A program made the translations under genes and the position numbers. A stretch of DNA of 64,000 nt from Scolanthus callimorphus. Its lineage: Eukaryota > Cnidaria > Anthozoa > Actiniaria > Edwardsiidae. How positions within the stretch are numbered: position 1 is the first letter of the stretch; each line of letters opens with the position of its first letter. Of the stretch, positions 58,052 to 64,000 are shown piece after piece. Below the pieces are notes generated by a model. It saw only the letters and a list, made by a program, of their open reading frames with translations, had not been told where the DNA came from and did no database searches. The DNA lies in assembly GCA_033964015.1 (NCBI GenBank), contig CM066918.1, positions 558,001-622,000 on the forward strand, given 5' to 3'.

Positions 58052-58807
58052 TTTGTTTTGAGGAAAAGCAGGTCCAAAGCTCACCCGTTTGCCTTCTTGC
58101 TATCAAAATGTGAAGAGGCAGAATTGACCTTTGGCCTCAAGCTACTAGTACTAGTAGATTCTCTTCCTGCTTCGCCATGTCTAAGGTTCTGCAGCTGATA
58201 TTGTCGCGGTGTATTCTTCTTTTGCATAAAGGCGTTGTGGCAGGTCTTCTGCAATACTTGCTTGATCAGCTGAGCTTTGGACCTGCTTTTCCTTGCCCCC
58301 TGGATTCCTTCCCAGATTCCAAACCAATGCAATGGGCAATGGATCTGGACAAAGTCGCTGACAAGTGAATAAATGGCAGCCTGTCAACATAGACCCTTTG
58401 TCACGAAAAGGGTAGTAAGCTGTTTTTCGATTAGTAAACGATGAAAAATAATTTGAGCAGTTACAATCAGGATCCCTAGAGTGAAATAAAAAGGTAAAAA
58501 AAGTAACGTTCAGGCATTTCCGCTTTCGAGTTCAGTGGTCATTGGCGTTTGATCAGGCGTTCCTCGCAAAATGAGGAGGAAGACTGGAACAAAGTCGCCA
58601 TCTTGAAAATTACCCAGAGGTCCATAGGAGCTACGTAGCACCGAGGGAGACTGGAACCTAGGCGAACCCGACAATCAAATATGGCTGAAGCTGAAGGAAA
58701 GACACTTTAAAAAATACTGCTGTTTTGAGTTGGAAATGGGAATACGATGAAGAAAAGACCGCATATTAAGAGGAAAAGGTGGCTCGTCTAGTTGTCTTTG
58801 TTGCAAA
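58052..58807. promoter_or_regulatory. Head-to-head intergenic region, possible shared promoter
   Basis: It separates the start of the minus-strand channel-like gene (58,051) from the first proposed OPA1 codon (58,808). A minus-strand frame at 58,181-58,390 lies in the presumed 5' leader of the channel-like gene. No TATA box is evident. Confidence 0.4.
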
Positions 58808-61800
58808 ATGATCAGGATCGTAGGAGTATTCAGGTATGTTAGCCATTTATCACGGAAGTCTGTCAACCGATTTGATGTGTGATGAAATTTGGGTGATTAA
58901 CTTATTAAAGTTCATTCTAGCTTTTTTTTCTTGTTCTGTGAATCAGATGACATTACTATAACTATTTATAACATGTAGCTATTGTCCGTTACATTCGATA
59001 GTCTCGTGCATTTTCATGTTGAATGCTATTAAAGACAGTGCAATTCGTACCTCATTAACAGTTTTACAAAAGGAGTGTTCAACTATTGAACTAATGACCA
59101 GCAACTGATTGCAGAAATTCAAAAATATTAATTTGCCTGAGCACCTAGAAGAGTTTTCTCAGAAAAAATGGTAAATTGACCTCCCATATCTAAAGGCTGA
59201 TTTACATGTGCTGATTTGTTGGGCCGATTGTCGGTTGGTGCATTCAATTTGTTGCAATTCATTGCAATTTGTCTGGTCTCTGCTTTGATCTGCAAATTGA
59301 AAAATCAGTCCCGACAACAAAAATCTGTTGAACCACATCAGATTTTTAGAAGTCGGGCCAACACCGAATGAACGTAAACAAAATTGGCCCCAACAAATCA
59401 GCGTGTGGATATGCCATGCAAATTGGGTAAGTGTGTCTGGGTGTTTGCCTATATGTCTGTGTCTGTCTGTCTAGACAAATACCTGACTTTCTGATTTTCT
59501 CTTTTGTGAAACTGGCTGAATTATTTTTGTCATGTTAAAATTATATTCTTATATAGGCTTTTCCTTTTGTTCTAGTCAGGGGCATTGCTGTCGGTGCCTC
59601 AGAAGGCAACATCAGTTATCACACAAAGGTACCACACTGTTGCACCACCATGCTGGCGCTCAATAAAACCAAGATCCCTCAGCATCACAAACCAATGCTA
59701 CTACCTACACACACTTCTTCATGTTAGAAGAAAAAGCATCGCCTCTTTTAAGATGGTGGATCCCAAGCTACATGGTTATTAACAAGAGTGATGATCAATA
59801 GAAATATCAATGGAAATAGAATGATAACCACTCAAGTATTGAGAACTGTTATGCGATTTGCAAGGTTGAGATATGTGTTGCTGGGTACAGCTGGTGCTGG
59901 CGCTGTGGCTGGGAAAATGGTAAGATGTGTACTTGCTTTTCTAGAACCAAAACAATAACAAGTTTTTATTCTAATAGTGTTTATTTTATTGATATACCGG
60001 TACCAATTTTTTCAGACATACAACTCCTGGAAAGATAGATGGGAGCAATTCCAAGAGAGTTTACCTGATTTCAGCTGGCTGAGGGATTTTTTTCCAAACT
60101 TGGAATTTGGGTCCTCCGTTTCTGAAAGCCTCTCTGAAGGTAACTGTGCAGTTGTTTTCTAAAAGTAAAAAATAGTAAGTAAATAGTAACAAAGAGTTAA
60201 ATTTCATTTCATTTTTTCCCTATAATATTGTTTTATTTTTTTAGGTCAAAGGTCATTAAGTAACATGCTTGGGAGTGTAAAAGACTTTATAGATGATATA
60301 TTTTCATCAGGTAAATAGAAAGTTAAACTATTAAATTAATGTCATTAAATTATTGTAATTTTATAAGCTGGGTGGCAGTAATTTGCATCACCAAACACAG
60401 CTAGTTTCATGACTTAAAGTGCTACTCAAGGCTGAAATTTTAATGACTTGTTTGATTGCACATTCAAAATAAGGAAGAATGTAGTTTATTTCGCGTTCAT
60501 AGCTCTTTTGGTTACAGAGATATTCATGATTTTTACTTATGCAAATTAGCAAAAAATGACGTCACAACAAGACAAGGGCAAAAGAGGCCAACAATGTTTG
60601 ATGTATAATTATGTTTGGGATAATTAGATTCACTTCAAACTTGGTAATAACAAAGAAGAACCAAGACCTCATACATCCATTTGCTAATTAGTGTTTCCAT
60701 GGTAACACGTTTGGCTATAGAAGTGATTCCTGGAAAAATAGGTAAAATCTGTGAAATATTCCCTAAGTTGTGACAGTCTTCGAAACTTCCTGATTTGTTT
60801 GTCAACACAACCCAGAGTATTTTGGCAAAGTATTGTAGTACTTCACTTGTAGGTGAATAAGTTTCAGATATATCCTATTTTTTAAACAGACAGCCCTAGT
60901 GTCAATAGCGTTACCATGGAAACAGTAATAAACATGTCAGAGGTTGTGGTTTTGGTCCTTCTTTGTTATTACCAAGTTTTAAGTGAATCTAACTATCCCA
61001 AACAGAATTATACATAAAACATTGTTTGCCTCTTTTGCACTTGTCTTGTTGTGACGTCATTTTTTGCTAATTTGCATAAATAAACATCTTCAATATCTCT
61101 GAAACCAAAAGAGCTATGAACGCGAAATAAACGGCATTCTTCCTTATTTTGAATGTTCAATAAAATAAGCCATTAAAATTTCAGCCTTGAGTAGCACTTT
61201 AAAAGTCATCTAACCTCTCCTTGTCTAGTAGTTTTATGTTTGACCACTTGGAGTTTTCCCTCATGGTGAGAAAGTTGTGGCTTTCCCTATTGTTCATGAC
61301 ATTATGTTGTAAACATTGTTAATGTCCTACCCTTGCCCTAGAAGCAAGTCCGCCAGTGCTTACAGCAGCTGTAAAACAAGATCAGAACTCAGATTCAAGG
61401 GCAGAGAAATCTTCACCATCAAGGCCTGATAAAAGCCCCATGGATAAGGTAGAGATGAATAGTCCTACTTATTATGTTCTTGGGATATCTGCCATTGCAG
61501 TGTATGACATTAATTAACAGTACTTACAGTCATTCCTATGAATTAATAAACAGATGCACGAAAGGCTAGAGAGATCTCAAGATGAACTCATTGACTTACA
61601 GGTGAGCAAGAAGGCACTGGACACAGTAGGTCATGGCACAGTACAGAAACTTGCCTTCTGGTCTATTGTGTAAGCCATGATTGCACATATTACAGATCAA
61701 ACAATAAAAATGATTGGATACAAACACAACATGGTACCATGTTCTGACAAAGCACAGGATGCACAGTAACATTTTTACAGTAATATGAATCTACTCTCTA

Positions 61801-63617
61801 CATAATAATATTGGATATTTGTCTTCAGAAAATGCCAATATCGTTTACAGAGAAGGGATTTCTTACCTCCACCAGACAGGTTTTTCCAGACTTAAATTCT
61901 AAGATAAAGTAGAGACAAAGTCAGTTATTTGAGATTTATGATTTCAATGATTGTTTCTTGACACAGCAAAAATATCAAAGAGAGCTTGAAAAACTTGAGA
62001 AAGACAACAGAGAACTGAGGAAGCAGCTCATTATACTAAAGGGGGATACCATTCCCACCCCAAGAAAGATCAAGGTAGCTGTACCCTTGCTTGATTCTTC
62101 AGTTCAAAATGTAAAACTGGCTCAAAATAGCAATCATTTTATACAATGCTGTAAGCTGCATTGTCAGGGCCCGTGGTTTGATGCGCTGGTGCGGAAACGC
62201 ATAATTTGGCTTTCTCCGCATAATGCGCATAATCCGTCAAATCCCGCATAATCGCACATAATTTCCCAAAATTTTGTGAAAAACATCAAAAAGGCATCAT
62301 TACTTGGTGAATTTTAAACTTTCTTACCTATTTTTTCTCACAAAAGTCATACATTTCTTCTGAAATCGTCTGTCCAACGTCAAAACAACTCGATAGAAAT
62401 GAGAATAACAAGGCGTTCTATGCTAATAGCGGCGCGCTGGGAACTGATATCGAAAAGCAATAAAACGCGCCTAATTGACCAAATAACTAATATTTCCAGC
62501 TGAGTAAGATAGATTCAAACACATGTTTGCACTTTGGATATTTTACAAAGAAAAATCACGGCAAAACAGGATGCTAACCGCGATAAAAACGGTCAGCTTT
62601 CATGCACTTCAAATTGATTATATGACAATAACGCTTTTTCCTGGCTTTTTCGTGGATCTTTGTTATTGTTACAGACAGCAATTTCATTTCACAAACAACG
62701 CGAAAAATACCAGGCACACGAACAGCTCCCACGATAACAAAAACAAAAACACTGACAGAATAACGTGGCACGTTTCCGGTTTTATAAAAGCTCTTACACT
62801 ACCTCCGACGATATTGCAGATCGCTCTCGCGATCAGGATTAATTTTAATAATTACACGCAGAACGACGGCAAACAAACGCAACAATGTTTTTGTGATTAA
62901 ATGAGAGATCGTAACGGTCCGTAACAATAGCTCTGCTAGTCTGCGTAGCTCTCGTGACCGTTCAGTTGGATAGGAGTGCGTTGCTACGATCCTTGCAGTA
63001 TGAAAAAAGTGTGCCTGGGTCTGAGACAAGTATTAACGAAAGAAGACGAAGTACTAATCTTTGCTACCGTGTAACTGAAGTTAGTTGGCAACGCTTTTTT
63101 GTAAGAAAATAATAAGCTTTGTTAAAAGCGAAAACACACGTCTCCCTAGAAGAAAACGTAGCGTCATGACGTTAGTAAAGCGATGCAATTGGAACTCATC
63201 ACAGAGCATTTTCTAGACAAACAAAAGTTGTTAAAGTTAAATAGCAGCTATATCCATGTAACAAAACAGGCGAAAAGAGCAAAATATGTTACGACACTTG
63301 GAAAAAAATATTGCGCAATCCCGCATAATTCGTATTTTAGCGCATAATTTCGAATTTTTAGCGCATAATTTCAGAAAAAATCCCGCATAATTTCAGAAAA
63401 AATCCCGCATCAAACCACGGGCCCTGCATTGTGATGGTACATACACACACTGTATCCATGAGCTGAACTACTCCTTTGCAGCTTCCCTGATGTTGTACAT
63501 GTATGTTGAAAAAATCTATTTTTTTTATAGAAGTCTTTAATAGATATGTATTCTGATGTACTGGATCTTCTTGCTGAATATGACATCAGCTACAATACCA
63601 CAGATCATCTCCCTAGG
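58808..63617 (+). CDS. OPA1: OPA1, mitochondrial inner-membrane fusion dynamin, N-terminal part
   Basis: Exons: 58,808-58,833 (tentative start MIRIVGVFR); 59,580-59,919; 60,016-60,139; 60,245-60,310; 61,342-61,448; 61,554-61,601; 61,967-62,074; 63,531-63,617. Diagnostic pieces are [16 protein letters not shown] (the inner-membrane anchor after the presequence), [13 protein letters not shown], the coiled coil [17 protein letters not shown] and [18 protein letters not shown] ending TTDHLPR, which in OPA1 leads directly into the GTPase domain. That domain is beyond the window. OPA1 drives inner-membrane fusion and cristae shape. The presequence exon is not readable in one frame; see findings. 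If it is untranslated, the first Met in the anchor frame is at 59,791. Confidence 0.9.
60414..61202. mobile_element. TTAA-bounded foldback element in an OPA1 intron, 789 bp
   Basis: TTAAAGTGCTACTCAAGGCT at the left and its inverse at the right; arms of about 300 bases continue through TTTCGCGTTCATAGCTC and GACGTCA. TTAA at each end is the target-site choice of piggyBac and Kolobok groups. Confidence 0.85.
62165..63426. mobile_element. 1,262-bp DNA transposon (non-autonomous) in an OPA1 intron, with 6-bp target duplication
   Basis: Termini CAGGGCCCGTGGTTTGATGC and the exact inverse, flanked on both sides by CATTGT (62,159-62,164 and 63,427-63,432). Subterminal repeats GCGCATAAT and CCCGCATAAT occur at both ends. 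No transposase is seen. It lies between the coiled-coil exon and KSLIDMYS exon without touching either. Confidence 0.93.
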
Positions 63618-63713
63618 GTATGGATGACAGTGTTGACACTTCTAAAATGCAAGCTTGCTAAAGTTAATTTCTCAATATCTTAAACTTTAATAATAATAAT
63701 AATAATATAATTT

Positions 63714-64000
63714 AGAAAATAACACCTATGTTGTATTGCGAATGTGCGCATTCTGATTGGTTAAAAAGCGTGTTTGTAAGAGACCTGAGAAACACGATTG
63801 TCACGCAACGCTGTCGCGCGTGTGTATGTTATTTTCTAAAAGCAATAAAAATACTTTCTGCGTGCTCTCTGGTTTCTTACAAACACTCGGGGAATGTTGG
63901 TCGAACTGATAAAACTTGAAAGACACTCGCCTTCGGCTCGTGTCTTCCAAGTTTTGATCAGTTCTCCCAACATCCCCCTCGTGTTTGTAAGAAAGCAGAG
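63714..64000. mobile_element. Foldback MITE, second copy, cut by the window edge
   Basis: Matches 11,661-11,950 almost base for base, starting TTTAGAAAATAACACC. The near-identity points to recent activity of this family. Confidence 0.9.

Noticed and set aside
62523..62900. Transposase ORF inside the 1.26-kb element
   Set aside because: The frame has no recognisable catalytic or DNA-binding motif, and the element is too short for a full transposase.

Overview
This is nuclear DNA from an animal, most likely an anthozoan cnidarian such as a coral or sea anemone. That assignment is an inference from AT-rich introns with GT/AG junctions, dense short foldback elements, and a locus of Kazal, WAP and thyroglobulin-1 exons. 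Nothing looks bacterial. No species can be named from the sequence alone.

The left two thirds (about 2.0-43.7 kb, minus strand) is a locus of secreted cysteine-rich domains encoded one exon at a time. I count 33 Kazal domains plus one broken one, 11 WAP (four-disulfide-core) domains and one thyroglobulin type-1 domain. Fourteen Kazals have a follistatin-type half-domain in front within a single-Kazal exon, and three more sit in exons that fuse follistatin, Kazal and WAP. Every internal exon begins and ends in phase 1, so any exon can be lost, copied or moved without changing the frame. Gene A (43,713 to 34,423) is complete from signal peptide to stop: SP, K, W, K, seven FK, W, K. A second signal-peptide exon at 32,093 probably opens gene B, whose domain exons continue to 1,982 and possibly off the window. 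Gene B may be one very large gene or several.

The locus grew by nested duplication: a ~6.5 kb block copied once (3.6-9.9 kb against 10.15-15.2 kb), an FKW-W-K triad present three times (15.1-21.4 kb), three FK exons in tandem (13.4-14.8 kb) and seven FK exons in tandem (36.1-39.5 kb). The predicted inhibitory P1 residues fall into Arg, Lys, Leu, Ala and Thr classes, which suggests an inhibitor aimed at several protease types. Five exons carry single-base indels in or beside homopolymer runs. These are either sequencing errors or real decay.

The right third holds unrelated genes. A chitin-binding type-2 exon lies at 47.5-47.8 kb (minus). Two short adjacent ORFs lie at 52.86-53.27 kb (minus). 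An eight-exon membrane protein with a potassium-channel-like pore layout lies at 54.6-58.05 kb (minus). The 5' half of OPA1, the inner mitochondrial membrane fusion dynamin, runs from 58.8 kb to the right edge (plus); its GTPase domain is beyond the window. The last two genes are head to head across ~750 bp. Regions between genes are mostly MITEs, foldbacks and short tandem repeats, several with visible target-site duplications.
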